This document shows positions 43,921 to 54,962 of a stretch of DNA of 64,000 nt, in pieces. Both the position numbers and the translations under genes were made by a program. Origin of the DNA: Candidatus Methylomirabilota bacterium (lineage in GTDB: Bacteria; Methylomirabilota; Methylomirabilia; Rokubacteriales; CSP1-6); contig DATFYA010000161.1 of NCBI GenBank assembly GCA_035315345.1, positions 16,362 to 80,361 of the forward strand, in the 5' to 3' direction. How positions within the stretch are numbered: the first letter of the stretch is position 1; each line of letters starts with the position of its first letter. The notes beneath the pieces were generated by a model. That model searched no databases. It was not told the DNA's origin and saw nothing but the letters and a program-made list of their open reading frames with translations.

Positions 43921-46852
43921 TGCTGCGCGGGCTCGCCCGCACGATCGCCATCCGCCTCTTCGGCATTGCGCTCTTCACCGCAGTGGCGGGCCTGGCGCTG
44001 ACCTGGCTCCTGGACGTGGCCATCTCCGAGCCGGAGTGGACCGAGACCGCGGCGATCGCCCAGCGCGCGGTCGACCGCAGCGGGCTGCCCGAGCTGCTCG
44101 CGGGCCAGAGCGCGCGCAGCCCCAAGCGGTGGTCCGAGGAGACCGCACGCCTCGTGCGTGAGCTGCCCGGCGTCGTCCGTATCAAGGTGTGGGACCCGCA
44201 GGGCAATGTGGTGTGGGCGGTCCAGGGCGGCCTGGTCGGCCAGCACTCCGACGGCCAGGAGCTGAAGGAGGCCTTCGCCGGCCGCGTCGCGGTGCGGTTC
44301 ATCACGGCGGCGCCGCCGAATGCGGCGCCCGAGAGCTTCACCGCCCCGAACGTCGCCGACCTCTACGTCCCGGTCTACAGCCCGGGGGTGGCCCGCGTGG
44401 TCGGCGTGGTCGAGCTGGCGCAGACGCCGCTCCGCATGGAGGCCGCCCAGGAGCGCTGGAGCCAGCTGGCCTGGGCCATCGCGGGTGGGTTCGGCTTCGT
44501 CCTCTGCTCGATCCTCTTGCCCGCGGCGTGGCGCAGCCAGCGCCGGACCCGGGCCGAGGCCAGCTCGACCGCGCAGCGATCCATCCAGAGGACCCAGGAG
44601 CTGCAGCGCACCACCGAGCAGCTTCGCGAGGCCCTGAAGGCGGTCAAGCAGCGCGCGGAGGAGACCGATCGCATGCTCGAGGTCACCGAGGCCATCGGCT
44701 CGGCCATCGAGCAGAAGGGGCTCTTCGAGGTCATCGCGCACGGCGCGGCTCGCGCCTGCCGCGTCGACCGCTGCTCGATCTTCCTCCGTGACAAGTCGGG
44801 CCAGCTCATGGTGCCGGTCAGCTCGCAGCTCGCCGACCGCGGCGCGGCCGCCAAGCACGGCGACGGCGCCGAGTCGCTGCGCGCCCTCGCCCTCGAAGAG
44901 ATGCCGTCGTTCCTGCTGGAGGCGGTGCGCCGCCAGGAGCCGGTGGTCATCTCCGATCCGGGCAGCGACCCCCGGGTGCCGCAGGGCTGGGTCGGTCTGT
45001 TCCAGGCCAAGGCGGCGCTGGTGGTGCCGCTGATCCACCAGGGCCGCACCGCGGGCGTCCTGATCCTGGACCACCTGAAGACGCTCCACGTGTTCACCGA
45101 GGAGGAGATCCGCCTGGCCGTCACGCTCGCCGCGCAGGCCGCGGTGGCGCTGGAGAAGGCACGCCTGTACGACGAGATCCAGTCGCGGCTGCAGCAGACC
45201 GAGACGCTGCTCGCGGTGAGCCAGGCCATCGGCTCGGCCCCCGACCTTCCCGAGGCCATCCGCCGGACGACCCGGGAAATGGTGCGCATCCTGGGCGCCG
45301 ACAACGGCGTGGCGTGGTGCGTGACCCGCGGCGGCGACCGCTTCATTCCCCTGGCCGGTTACCACGTGCCGCGCGATCTGCGCGAGCCGCTGTCGGCCCT
45401 GCCCCTGGCCCCCGACGATCCGCTCATCGACCTGGTCAAGCGCCTGCGTACCGCGCTGCACTCGAGCAACAGCAAGACGGACCCGCGCTTCAACCAGCCC
45501 GCGTTGCACCTCATGCCACACACCTCGCTGCTGGTGCAGCCGGTCCAGGTCAGCGACGAGCTGCTCGGCATCTTCGCGATCGCGTGGACCCGCGACGCCC
45601 ACGCCTTCTCGATGGACGACCTCAAGATGGCCGACGGCATCGCCAAGCAGGCCGCGGTGGCCATCGAGCTGCACCGGACCCAGCGGCACATCATCGAGCA
45701 GGAGCGGCTGAACGCGGTGGGCAAGATGGCGAGCGGCCTCGCGCACGACTTCAACAACGCGCTGGTGCCGATCTCCGGCTACGCCGAGATGCTGCTCGAG
45801 CACCAGGACATCCTGAAGGATCAGGCCAAGGCCACCAAGTACCTGAAGCTGATCATGACCGGGGTCGAGGACGCGGCGAGCGTGGTGAGCCGCCTGCGCG
45901 AATTCTACCGGAAGCGCGAGGAGGGCGAGACCTACCGGCCGCTCTCGCTGAACCAGATGGTGGAGCAGGCGGTCGCCCTGACCCGGCCCCGGTGGCGCGA
46001 CGAGGCCCTGGGCAGCGGACGGACCATCCTGGTGGAAGCCGACATGCGGCCGGTGCCGCGCATCCTCGGGAGCGAGTCCGAGCTGCGGGAGCTGCTCACC
46101 AACCTCATCTTCAACGCGGTCGACGCGATGCCGGAGGGCGGCACCATCCGCATCCGCACCGGCCTCCGCGAGGCCGCCTCCGGCGACGCCGCTCCCCAGG
46201 TCTTCCTCGAGGTCAGCGACACCGGCACCGGCATGACCGACGAGGTGCGCCGTCGCTGCCTGGAGCCGTTCTTCTCCACCAAGGGCGAGCGCGGCACCGG
46301 CCTGGGCCTGCCCATGGTGTTCGGCATCGTGAAGCGGCACCGGGGCACCATGGACATCGAGTCCACCGTGGGCAAGGGCACGACCTTCATCGTGCTCCTG
46401 CCCGCCGACGCCTCCCGGACTCGCGAGGCCCCCGTCCGCGCCGCCGCGCCCATCGGTCCGCTGCGCGTCCTCGTGGTCGACGACGAGCCCATCGCGCGCG
46501 ACGTGCTCACCGAGTACCTCACCGGCGACGGCCACCAGGTCGAGACCGCGGCGAACGGGCGCGAGGGCTTCGACAAGTTCAAGGCCGGCGACTTCTCGGT
46601 GGTGATCACGGACCGCGCGATGCCCGAGATGGGCGGCGATCAGCTCGCCGCGATGGTGAAGGAGCAGGCGCCCAGCACCCCGGTGGTGCTCCTGACCGGC
46701 TTCGGCGACCTGATGAACGCGGCGGGCGAGAAGCCGGACGGGGTGGACCTGGTCGTGAAGAAGCCGATCCGCCTGTCCACCCTTCGCGAGGTCCTCGCCA
46801 AGATGACCGAAGGCCCGAGCGGGGCCGACGCGCCCGCTCCCGCGACCGCCCG

Positions 46853-46856
<4 letters not shown>
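43908..46856 (+). CDS. Hybrid histidine kinase with two GAF domains and C-terminal receiver
   Basis: A 982-residue membrane sensor. Two transmembrane helices (about 15-36 and 188-206) flank a periplasmic domain, followed by coiled coil (220-258), GAF domain 1 (about 265-418), GAF domain 2 (about 440-590), the kinase core with phospho-accepting H613 in [11 protein letters not shown]-box N736, DTGTG near 771 and GTGLGL near 796. The receiver (852-970) has D902. No effector domain follows, so signal passes to another protein. Its start lies inside the end of the GGDEF-EAL gene; an alternative ATG is at 43920. Partner could be the sigma-54 regulator at 29654, but that is speculation. Confidence 0.9.
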
Positions 46857-48238
<1,382 letters not shown>

Positions 48239-48246
48239 CGTGCTCC

Positions 48247-48274
48247 CCTCATCGGCCTCTCCTCATCGGCCTCT
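48247..48274. repeat. Tandem 14-bp duplication in the fumC leader
   Basis: CCTCATCGGCCTCT occurs twice head to tail directly upstream of fumC. On the minus strand the copies contain GAGG-type Shine-Dalgarno sequence, so the duplication may alter ribosome binding. Confidence 0.6.
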
Positions 48275-48298
48275 CCCCACGGCTCCCCCGGCGCCCGG

Positions 48299-48327
48299 TT
48301 GAGCGCCTCCGTTCCATCGCATAGTAT
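48299..48327 (+). promoter_or_regulatory. Promoter of the MBL-fold hydrolase gene
   Basis: TTGAGC at 48299-48304, a 17-base spacer and TAGTAT at 48322-48327, 22 bases before the ATG at 48350, with AAGGAG between. Confidence 0.5.
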
Positions 48328-48349
48328 CGGGCGCAAGGAGAGCACACAA

Positions 48350-49348
48350 ATGGACTGCTGCGCTCACGAAGGTCCGGCGGCCGGCGACGCGCGCTTCGAC
48401 TTCGAGCGGGTCGCCGATGGCGTACACGTGGCGGTGGCCGCACCCGCGTACAAGGTGAACTCCAACACCGCGATCATCGAGAGCGACGACGGGGTGGTGA
48501 TCGTGGATACCCACTCCAAGCCGTCGGCGGCACGGCTGATCGTGGACCGTCTGCGCGACATCACCGCGAAGCCGGTGCGCTTCGTGGTCAATACCCACTT
48601 CCACTGGGACCACTGGCACGGCAACGAGGTGTACCCCGCCGCCTACCCCGGGGCCGAGATCATCACGAATCAGCTCACCCGCGAGGCGATGGTCCGCAAG
48701 GGCCTCAAGCGCATCCAGGACCACGTCCGCCAGGTGCCAGCGGAGGTAGCCCGGCTGCAGGCGGAGCTGGCCGCCGCGACGACCTCGGAGCAGCGGGAGC
48801 GCCTTCGCGCCGATCTCGGGCTCGCCGAGTCCTACCTGGCGGAGGTGCGGGCGCTCAAGCCGGCGCTGCCGACCATGGCCTTCGAGCGCACCATGAAGCT
48901 CTACCGGCGCGACCGCGAGATCCACCTGCTCTATCTCGGCCGGGCGCACACCGAGGGCGACGTGTTCGTCTACCTGCCGCGCGAGAAGGTCGTCATCACC
49001 GGTGACGCGGTCATCGGCTGGACACCCTTCATGGGCGACGGCTACCCCGAAGACTGGGTGACGACCATCGACCGGCTGGCCGAGCTGGACTTCGACACAC
49101 TGATCATGGGCCACGGCCGCCCCGCCGGCCGGGACTGGCTGCGGACCTTCCGCGGATACGTCCACGACATGGTCGAGGCGGTGCGCGAGGAGGTCGCGCG
49201 CGGCGCGACCCTCGACGAGGTCAAGCAGCGCGTGCCGACCCGCCTGGCCCCGACCTACGAGAAGGCATTCTCGACCTACGAGCACTACCGGCCGTGGCGG
49301 ACCGGCTTGCTCGCCAACATCGAGCGGACCTACGCGTTGGTCAGCTGA
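48350..49348 (+). CDS. MBL-fold metallo-hydrolase
   Basis: A 332-residue metallo-beta-lactamase-fold enzyme with the zinc motif THFHWDHWHG near residues 83-92, a second metal histidine in GRAHTEGD and aspartate in TGDAVIGW, and GHG near 263. It resembles the soxH/quinoprotein relay type of metallo-hydrolases; the substrate is not evident. A helical insert (about 120-165) between metal motifs is longer than usual. AAGGAG nine bases before the ATG and a -35/-10 pair support this start. The frame is open for kilobases upstream, but that stretch is antisense to fumC. Confidence 0.85.
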   Translation: MDCCAHEGPAAGDARFDFERVADGVHVAVAAPAYKVNSNTAIIESDDGVVIVDTHSKPSAARLIVDRLRDITAKPVRFVVNTHFHWDHWHGNEVYPAAYPGAEIITNQLTREAMVRKGLKRIQDHVRQVPAEVARLQAELAAATTSEQRERLRADLGLAESYLAEVRALKPALPTMAFERTMKLYRRDREIHLLYLGRAHTEGDVFVYLPREKVVITGDAVIGWTPFMGDGYPEDWVTTIDRLAELDFDTLIMGHGRPAGRDWLRTFRGYVHDMVEAVREEVARGATLDEVKQRVPTRLAPTYEKAFSTYEHYRPWRTGLLANIERTYALVS

Positions 49349-49407
49349 TCCGCTGGCACGGGGGCGGCGCCGAGGAGTACCGTGGCCGCGGGGAGGACCA
49401 GCACGCC

Positions 49408-49845
49408 ATGGACACGATCAAGCCCTTGTTCACTGCAACCGCCACCGCCGTCGGTGGCCGTAACGGGCACACCGAGAGCGCCGACGGCCTCGTGAAGGTC
49501 GACCTGTCGGTCCCGAAGGAGATGGGAGGCCCGGGTCGACCGGGCGCCGCGACGCCGGAGCATCTGTTCGCGGCCGGCTACGCCGCCTGCTTCGGCGGAG
49601 CGCTCGACCTCGTGGGCAAGAAGCACCGGAAGGACGCCATGCGGGCCCGGATCACCTGCGCGGTCTCCATCGGCCCGCGCGACGCAGGCGGCTTCGGCCT
49701 GGCCGTGAAGCTCCACGTCGAGGACCGCAGCCTGCCGAAGGGCGAGCTGGCCGCGCTGGCCCAGGAAGCCCACGAGCAGATCTGCCCCTACTCTCACGCC
49801 ACCCGCGGCAACGTGCCGGTCGAGCTCACGGTGGAGGGCTCGTAG
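49408..49845 (+). CDS. Ohr/OsmC-family organic hydroperoxide reductase
   Basis: The 145-residue protein matches Ohr: MDTIKPLFTATATAVGGRNGH at the start (first 20 residues shown in part), GATPEHLFAAGYAACFGGAL with the peroxidatic cysteine near residue 62, and ICPYSHATRGNVPVELTV with the resolving cysteine near 127. Ohr proteins reduce organic peroxides using lipoyl or thiol donors. A GGGAGG lies upstream of ATG 49408. Sixty bases separate it from the MBL gene. Confidence 0.9.
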   Translation: MDTIKPLFTATATAVGGRNGHTESADGLVKVDLSVPKEMGGPGRPGAATPEHLFAAGYAACFGGALDLVGKKHRKDAMRARITCAVSIGPRDAGGFGLAVKLHVEDRSLPKGELAALAQEAHEQICPYSHATRGNVPVELTVEGS

Positions 49846-50440
49846 GCGAGCCGGGCGCACGCGGACGCGCGACGAAGCGCCTCATCTCGTCGCGCGCCCG
49901 TCGGGTCTCGAGGTCGATCCGGAACCCGGACGACTCGACCGCGCGCTCGGTGTCGCGGTTCGGGTGACAGCCGCCGGCCAGCCGCGTCCAGATCGGCTGC
50001 ACGCGGTCCTGGAAGCGCGCCTTCCACGGGCGGGTGGAGCGCACGTGCTCCAGCATGCGGAGCTGGCCGTGCGGGGCGAGCACGCGCCGCACCTCATCGA
50101 GGCCGCGCTGCGCGTCCGGCACGGTGCAGAAGACCAGGCCGCTCAGCACCGTGTCGAACGCCGCGTCCCGGAACGGAAGCGCTTCGGCGCGGCCCAGGAC
50201 CAGCGGCACCTGCGGCGCCCGACCGCGGGCGCGCTGGACCGCGTCCCACGAGGGATCCAGGCCGACCGCGACGACGCCCCGCGGCAGGAGCGCCAGGTTC
50301 CGGCCGGTGCCGCAGCCGACGTCGAGCACCCGGCCGCTCGCCCCCCCGACGAGCCAGCGGCGCCACCGTCCGAGGCCGAGCCGCTCGTAGATCGCGCAGA
50401 TGGCGTCGTACAGCCACGGGATCTGCTCGACGCCCCGCAC
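49826..50440 (-). CDS. Class I SAM-dependent methyltransferase
   Basis: A 204-residue methyltransferase with motif I VLDVGCGTGRNL near residues 39-50, motif II GLDPSWDAV, motif post-II AEALPFRDAAFDTVL near 86-100 and LRMLEHVRSTRP near 127. It resembles UbiE/phospholipid methyltransferase relatives acting on lipids or quinones. The start is a GTG at 50440, four bases after the upstream LLM gene. Its 3' end overlaps the Ohr gene by 20 bases. Substrate unknown. Confidence 0.83.
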   Translation of the reverse strand: MRGVEQIPWLYDAICAIYERLGLGRWRRWLVGGASGRVLDVGCGTGRNLALLPRGVVAVGLDPSWDAVQRARGRAPQVPLVLGRAEALPFRDAAFDTVLSGLVFCTVPDAQRGLDEVRRVLAPHGQLRMLEHVRSTRPWKARFQDRVQPIWTRLAGGCHPNRDTERAVESSGFRIDLETRRARDEMRRFVARPRAPGSPTSPPP

Positions 50441-50444
50441 GCCG

Positions 50445-51314
50445 CTAACCCAGCACGTCCTTCCTGAATTGCTCGAGCGCCCGCACGTGCTCGGCGGGGC
50501 TCTCGAGGCCGAGGCCCACCGTGTGCACGCAGAGATGCGTGATGCCGCTCATGCTGCGCCACGCCGCCATCTCGCGCGCCCGCTGCTCGGGCGGGACCTG
50601 GGCCAGCGTCATGCGTCCCTCGATGCCGAACGTGGCCGGGTCGCGCCCCGCCTCCCGGACGAGCCCATGCAGACGATCGACCACCGCCTGCGCCTCCGGC
50701 CCGGGACGGAAGTGCGGCATCCAGCCGTCGGCCAGCCGCGCCGCCCGCCGCATCACCGGCTCGCTCTCGCCCCCCATCCAGATCGGAATCGGCCGCTGCA
50801 CCGGCAACGGATTGATGCCAGCGTCGCTCACCCGGTGCCACTGTCCCCGAAACGTCACGAGGTCCTTCGTCCAGAGCGCGCGCATGAGGGTAATCTGCTC
50901 CTCGACTCGCTTGCCGCGATTCGAGAAATCCTCGCCCAGGCTCTCGAACTCGACCGCATTCCATCCGACGCCCACCCCGAGCCGCAGCCGACCCGCGGAG
51001 AGGACGTCCACCGCGGCCGCCTGCTTGGCCACGAGCGCGGTCTGCCGCTGGGGGAGGATCAAGATCCCGGTGACCAGCCCGATCCGCTGCGTCGCCGCAG
51101 CGAGGAAGCCGAACAGCACCAACGGCTCGTGAAAGGCGTGTCGGTACGTGTAGGGCCCCTTCCATCCGCCCGGCCGCTCCGGGTTCGCGCCCAGCACGTG
51201 GTCGAACACGAGGATGTGCGTATAGCCCAGGGCCTCGACGGCCTGGGCGTAGTCCGCGATCGCCCGCGGATCCGGCCCGATCTCGACCTGCGGGAACACC
51301 ACTCCGACGTTCAT
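50445..51314 (-). CDS. LLM-class F420-dependent oxidoreductase
   Basis: The 289-residue luciferase-like TIM-barrel protein has ILVFDHVLGANPERPGGW near residue 34, ATQRIGLVTGILILPQR near 75, DVLSAGRLRLGVGVGWNAVEF near 103 (in part) and PIWMGGESEPVMRRAARLADGW near 177 (in part). This is the common actinobacterial-type F420 oxidoreductase pattern. It pairs with the downstream methyltransferase gene (4-base gap), so the two may modify one metabolite. Confidence 0.87.
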   Translation of the reverse strand: MNVGVVFPQVEIGPDPRAIADYAQAVEALGYTHILVFDHVLGANPERPGGWKGPYTYRHAFHEPLVLFGFLAAATQRIGLVTGILILPQRQTALVAKQAAAVDVLSAGRLRLGVGVGWNAVEFESLGEDFSNRGKRVEEQITLMRALWTKDLVTFRGQWHRVSDAGINPLPVQRPIPIWMGGESEPVMRRAARLADGWMPHFRPGPEAQAVVDRLHGLVREAGRDPATFGIEGRMTLAQVPPEQRAREMAAWRSMSGITHLCVHTVGLGLESPAEHVRALEQFRKDVLG

Positions 51315-51456
51315 GCGCGCCTCCCGGCCGCCGACCGGCGCGACCGGCCGGAGTCTAGCACGACGGCAGGGCTGGCCTGACGGCCGGGAAAGCCGTAGAT
51401 TGCTCGTGCCGCAGCGGCCGGTCGGCGCACCCACGACCGCGCGGCAGGAGCGTGCG

Positions 51457-52218
51457 ATGGCGATCCGGATGGAGCGAAATGACAGGGTGGCGACGATCGT
51501 GATCGATCGCCCGGAGGCCCGCAACGCGGTGGATGGGCCGGCGGCCCGCGCCCTCGTCGAGGCGTTCACCGCCTTCGAGCGCGACGACGGCCTGCGGGTG
51601 GCCGTCCTCTGGGGGGCGGGCGGTGTGTTCTGCGCGGGCGCTGATCTCAAGGCGCGCGGCTCCGAGCGCGGGCTGCGCCTTCAGCCCGACGGCGACGGGC
51701 CGATGGGCCCGAGCCGCATGGCGTTCAGCAAGCCCACGATCGCGGCCGTCGAAGGCTACGCGGTGGCGGGCGGGCTCGAGCTGTCCCTGATGTGCGACCT
51801 GCGCGTAGCCTCCGAGACCGCGGTCTTCGGCGTCTTCTGCCGCCGTTGGGGCGTGCCGCTCATCGACGGCGGGACGGTGCGCCTGCCGCGACTGATCGGC
51901 CTGTCGCGCGCCCTCGACATGATCCTGACCGGCCGCCCGGTGGACGCCCGCGAAGCCCTCGCCTTCGGCCTGGCCAACCGGGTGGTGCCGGCCGGGCGCG
52001 CGCGCGAGGAGGCCGAAGCGCTCGCCCGCGCGATCGCCGCGTTCCCTCCGCGCTGCGTCCGGAGCGACCGGCGCTCGGCGTGGGAGGGTGAAGGCGTGCC
52101 CTTGAAGGAGGCGATGGCCAACGAGTTCGCCCTGGGCAAGACCACTCACGATTCCGGCGAGAGCCAGGCCGGCGCGCAGCGCTTCGCGGCCGGCGCGGGC
52201 CGGCACGGGCAGTTCTGA
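51457..52218 (+). CDS. Crotonase/enoyl-CoA hydratase family protein
   Basis: The 253-residue protein has FCAGADLKARG near residue 58 and AVAGGLELSLMCDLRVA near 93, keeping the first family glutamate. The second glutamate site reads FCRRWGVPLIDGG and lacks it. This is the pattern of a widespread subgroup annotated only as crotonase-family; isomerase or hydrolase activity is possible. AGGAG seven bases before ATG 51457 supports the start. It opens a nine-gene co-directional run to 60093. Confidence 0.85.
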   Translation: MAIRMERNDRVATIVIDRPEARNAVDGPAARALVEAFTAFERDDGLRVAVLWGAGGVFCAGADLKARGSERGLRLQPDGDGPMGPSRMAFSKPTIAAVEGYAVAGGLELSLMCDLRVASETAVFGVFCRRWGVPLIDGGTVRLPRLIGLSRALDMILTGRPVDAREALAFGLANRVVPAGRAREEAEALARAIAAFPPRCVRSDRRSAWEGEGVPLKEAMANEFALGKTTHDSGESQAGAQRFAAGAGRHGQF

Positions 52219-52243
52219 TCCCGCATCCCACACGGAGAACCCA

Positions 52244-53254
52244 GTGTCCGAGAAACCTCTGAACGTCTACGTCATCCAGGGCCGCGGCGAGCGCGATTAC
52301 TCCGACTGCCAGGCCGCGCTCGAGCGCGTGCCCGCGCGCCTCCGCTCCCTGCCCTTCCTCGGAACCGCCGAGGCGGTCGTCGAGCGCACCCGCGATGCCG
52401 ACGCGCTGATCACCTCGTCCTCTCCGATCACCCGTCGCGTGATGGAGTCGCTCGAGGGGCTGAAGGCGGTCATGCGAACCGGCGTGGGCTACGACGTCAT
52501 CGACGTGGCCGCGGCCACCGAGCTCGGCGTGGTGGTCATCAATGTGCCCGACGTCTGGGTGCGCGAGGTCGCCAATCACGCCCTGGCGCTGCTGCTGGCG
52601 TGGAACCGGAAGATCGTCACCCTGGACCGCGAGGTCCACGCCGGGGTCTGGAGCGCGCGGGTGCCGGGCCCGGTGACCGGCTCGCTGCATGGCGAGACCG
52701 TCGGCATCGTCGGCCTCGGCAACATCGGCAGTGCCTTCGCGCGCCGGATCGCCGCCCTGGAGACGCGCGTCATCGCCTGCGATCCCTACGTCGACGACGC
52801 GCGCTTCAAGGCGCTGGGCGTCGAGCGGGTGGACCTGCCCACGCTGGCCGCGCGCGCCGACTACGTGTCGGTGCACGCGCTGCTCAACGCGGAGACCCGC
52901 GGGCTCATCGGCGAGACGTTCCTGCGCCGCATGAAGCCGACCGCGTGCCTGATCAACACCTCGCGGGGGCCGGTGGTCGACGAGACCGCGCTCGCCCGCG
53001 CCCTCCGGGAGGGCCGGCTGGCCGGGGCCGCGCTCGACGTGTTCGAGGAGGAGCCGCTGCCCGCGGGCAGCCCTCTGCGCGCCATGGACAACGTCATCCT
53101 CACCCCCCACGCCGCCTACTTCTCCTCACCGGCGGTGGCCCAGGTGCCGCGGCGCTGCGGCGAGGAGCTCGCGCGGGTGCTGACGCGGGAGCGCCCGATC
53201 AACGTGGTCAATCCCGAAGTCTACGCGCCCGGCGCCGTCCGCCGCGGCCGCTAG
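52244..53254 (+). CDS. D-isomer-specific 2-hydroxyacid dehydrogenase
   Basis: A 336-residue NAD-dependent dehydrogenase. Dinucleotide motif GIVGLGNIGSAFARR near 148-162, catalytic arginine in NTSRGPVVDE near 240, glutamate in DVFEEEPLP near 265 and histidine in TPHAAYFS near 290. It resembles the CtBP-like/phosphoglycerate dehydrogenase branch and reduces 2-keto acids to D-hydroxy acids or the reverse. The start is a GTG with GGAGA upstream, 25 bases after the crotonase gene. Confidence 0.88.
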   Translation: MSEKPLNVYVIQGRGERDYSDCQAALERVPARLRSLPFLGTAEAVVERTRDADALITSSSPITRRVMESLEGLKAVMRTGVGYDVIDVAAATELGVVVINVPDVWVREVANHALALLLAWNRKIVTLDREVHAGVWSARVPGPVTGSLHGETVGIVGLGNIGSAFARRIAALETRVIACDPYVDDARFKALGVERVDLPTLAARADYVSVHALLNAETRGLIGETFLRRMKPTACLINTSRGPVVDETALARALREGRLAGAALDVFEEEPLPAGSPLRAMDNVILTPHAAYFSSPAVAQVPRRCGEELARVLTRERPINVVNPEVYAPGAVRRGR

Positions 53255-53261
53255 CGCCGCG

Positions 53262-54098
53262 ATGCAGCTGGGACTCTTCAGCTACAACGTCGAGTACGGC
53301 GCGCGGCCGGACGAGCTGGCCCGCGCCGCGGAGGAGCGCGGCTTCGAGTCGTTCTGGGTGGGCGAGCACACCCACATTCCGGCCGCGCGGCACACCCCCT
53401 ATCCGGGGGGTGAGCCCCTGCCCAAGCCCTACTACCACATGGCCGATCCGTTCGTGTCGCTGATGGCGGCCGCCGCGGCGACCCGCCGGATCAAGCTGGG
53501 CACCGGCATCTGCCTCGTGGTGGAACATGACCCGATCGTGCTGGCCAAGACGGTCGCCACGCTGGACTGGCTCTCGAACGGGCGCGTGCTGTTCGGGATC
53601 GGCGGCGGGTGGAATCGAGAAGAGATGGAAGACCACAAGACGCCGTTCGAGCGGCGCTGGCAGGTCCTGCGCGAGCGCGTGCTCGCCATGAAGGCGCTCT
53701 GGACCCAGGAGGAGGCCTCGTACCACGGGGAGTTCGTCGACTTCGATCGCGCGATCTCGTTCCCGAAGCCCGTGCAGCGGCCGCATCCGCCGATCCTCTT
53801 CGGCGGCGCCACCGCTCAGGGCCGCGCGCGCGTGGTCGAATACTGCGACGGCTGGATCCCGATCGACGTGCTGCTCGACGACCTGCCCGGCGCCATCGGA
53901 GACCTCCGGCAGAAGGCGCGGGCCGCGGGCCGCCGGCCCGACGATGTCTCGGTCTCGGTCTTCGCCTTCAAGCCACCCACTCCCGACGGGGTGGCGCGCA
54001 TGCAGGACATGGGCGTGGAGCGCGTCACGCTGGTCTCGCCGCGGCGGATGGAGGACGCGCTGCCCTTCCTCGACCGGATGGCGGTCCTCGCGCGCTAG
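53262..54098 (+). CDS. LLM-class F420-dependent oxidoreductase
   Basis: The 278-residue protein is a third luciferase-like oxidoreductase. Landmarks are FESFWVGEHTHIPAAR near 30, TRRIKLGTGICLVVEHDP near 70, DWLSNGRVLFGIGGGWNREEM near 97 (in part) and HPPILFGGATAQGRARVVEYCDGW near 174 (in part). The N-terminus MQLGLFSYN is the first beta strand. The methyltransferase gene starts two bases after its stop codon. Confidence 0.87.
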   Translation: MQLGLFSYNVEYGARPDELARAAEERGFESFWVGEHTHIPAARHTPYPGGEPLPKPYYHMADPFVSLMAAAAATRRIKLGTGICLVVEHDPIVLAKTVATLDWLSNGRVLFGIGGGWNREEMEDHKTPFERRWQVLRERVLAMKALWTQEEASYHGEFVDFDRAISFPKPVQRPHPPILFGGATAQGRARVVEYCDGWIPIDVLLDDLPGAIGDLRQKARAAGRRPDDVSVSVFAFKPPTPDGVARMQDMGVERVTLVSPRRMEDALPFLDRMAVLAR

Positions 54099-54100
54099 GC

Positions 54101-54916
54101 ATGGCCGAGTTCGACGCTCACACCGTCGGGACCTACTGGGGCCGCGAGCGCCTCGACGAGGCGATCCTCGCCGCGCTGGCCGCCCGCGGCGTGGATCTCG
54201 ATGCGCTCACCGTCGATCGGCTCGCGCCGCTGGATCAGTTCCACGGCGGCGGCAAGCCGGTGACTGAACGCCTCGCGCGTCTGGCTGGCGCCGCGCCGGG
54301 GACGCGGGTGCTCGACGTCGGCGGCGGATTCGGCGGACCGGCCCGCACGCTGGCCGTGCAGTTCGGCTGCCGGGTCACCTCGCTGGACCTCACCGAGTCC
54401 TACGTGCAGGCCGCCCGGATGTTGACCGGGCGCATGGGTCTCGACGACCGGGTGACCCACCAGGTGGGCAACGCCCTCGCCCTGCCGTTCCCCGACGCGT
54501 CCTTCGACCTGGTGTGGACGCAGAACAGCGGCATGAACATCCCGGACAAGGAGCGCCTCTACGCCGGCTTCCAGCGGGTGCTGCGGCCGGGCGGCCGTCT
54601 CGCGCTCCAGGAGCCGATGGCGGGACCGGTCGAGCCGGTGATCTATCCGGTGATGTGGGCGCGCGACTCCTCCACGAGCTTCCTGCGCCCGCCCGCCGCG
54701 ATGCGCGCGATCATCGAGGGCGCCGGCTTCCGCATCTCGGTGTGGGACGATGTCACCGCCGAGACGGTGGGCCCATCTACCGGCGCCGCGGTCCCGCCGC
54801 ACAGCATCCAGCGCGTGGTGATGGGCGACGGGATCGACGCGATCATCCGGGCCGGCCACCAGAACCGCGAGGAGCGCCGGATCGTCTCGATCCAGGCGGT
54901 CGGCGAGCGTCCGTGA
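54101..54916 (+). CDS. SAM-dependent methyltransferase (UbiE/sarcosine-dimethylglycine type)
   Basis: A 271-residue class I methyltransferase with motif I VLDVGGGFGGPARTL near residues 68-82, TSLDLTESYVQAA near 91, a post-motif LPFPDASFDLVWTQNSGMNI near 125-144 and LRPGGRLALQEP near 157. The GGGFGGPAR form and the NSGMNIPDK segment resemble sarcosine/dimethylglycine and sterol methyltransferase-like proteins. Substrate unknown; the adjacent LLM oxidoreductase may share it. Confidence 0.83.
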   Translation: MAEFDAHTVGTYWGRERLDEAILAALAARGVDLDALTVDRLAPLDQFHGGGKPVTERLARLAGAAPGTRVLDVGGGFGGPARTLAVQFGCRVTSLDLTESYVQAARMLTGRMGLDDRVTHQVGNALALPFPDASFDLVWTQNSGMNIPDKERLYAGFQRVLRPGGRLALQEPMAGPVEPVIYPVMWARDSSTSFLRPPAAMRAIIEGAGFRISVWDDVTAETVGPSTGAAVPPHSIQRVVMGDGIDAIIRAGHQNREERRIVSIQAVGERP

Positions 54917-54925
54917 GTCCCGCGC

Positions 54926-54954
54926 TCGACAACGCGGGCGGCACTGGCTACGAT
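54926..54954 (+). promoter_or_regulatory. Promoter of the M20 peptidase gene, leaderless geometry
   Basis: TCGACA at 54926-54931 (five of six -35 bases), a 17-base spacer and TACGAT at 54949-54954, ending eight bases before the ATG at 54963. No ribosome binding site. Confidence 0.5.
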
Positions 54955-54962
54955 ACCGGCTC

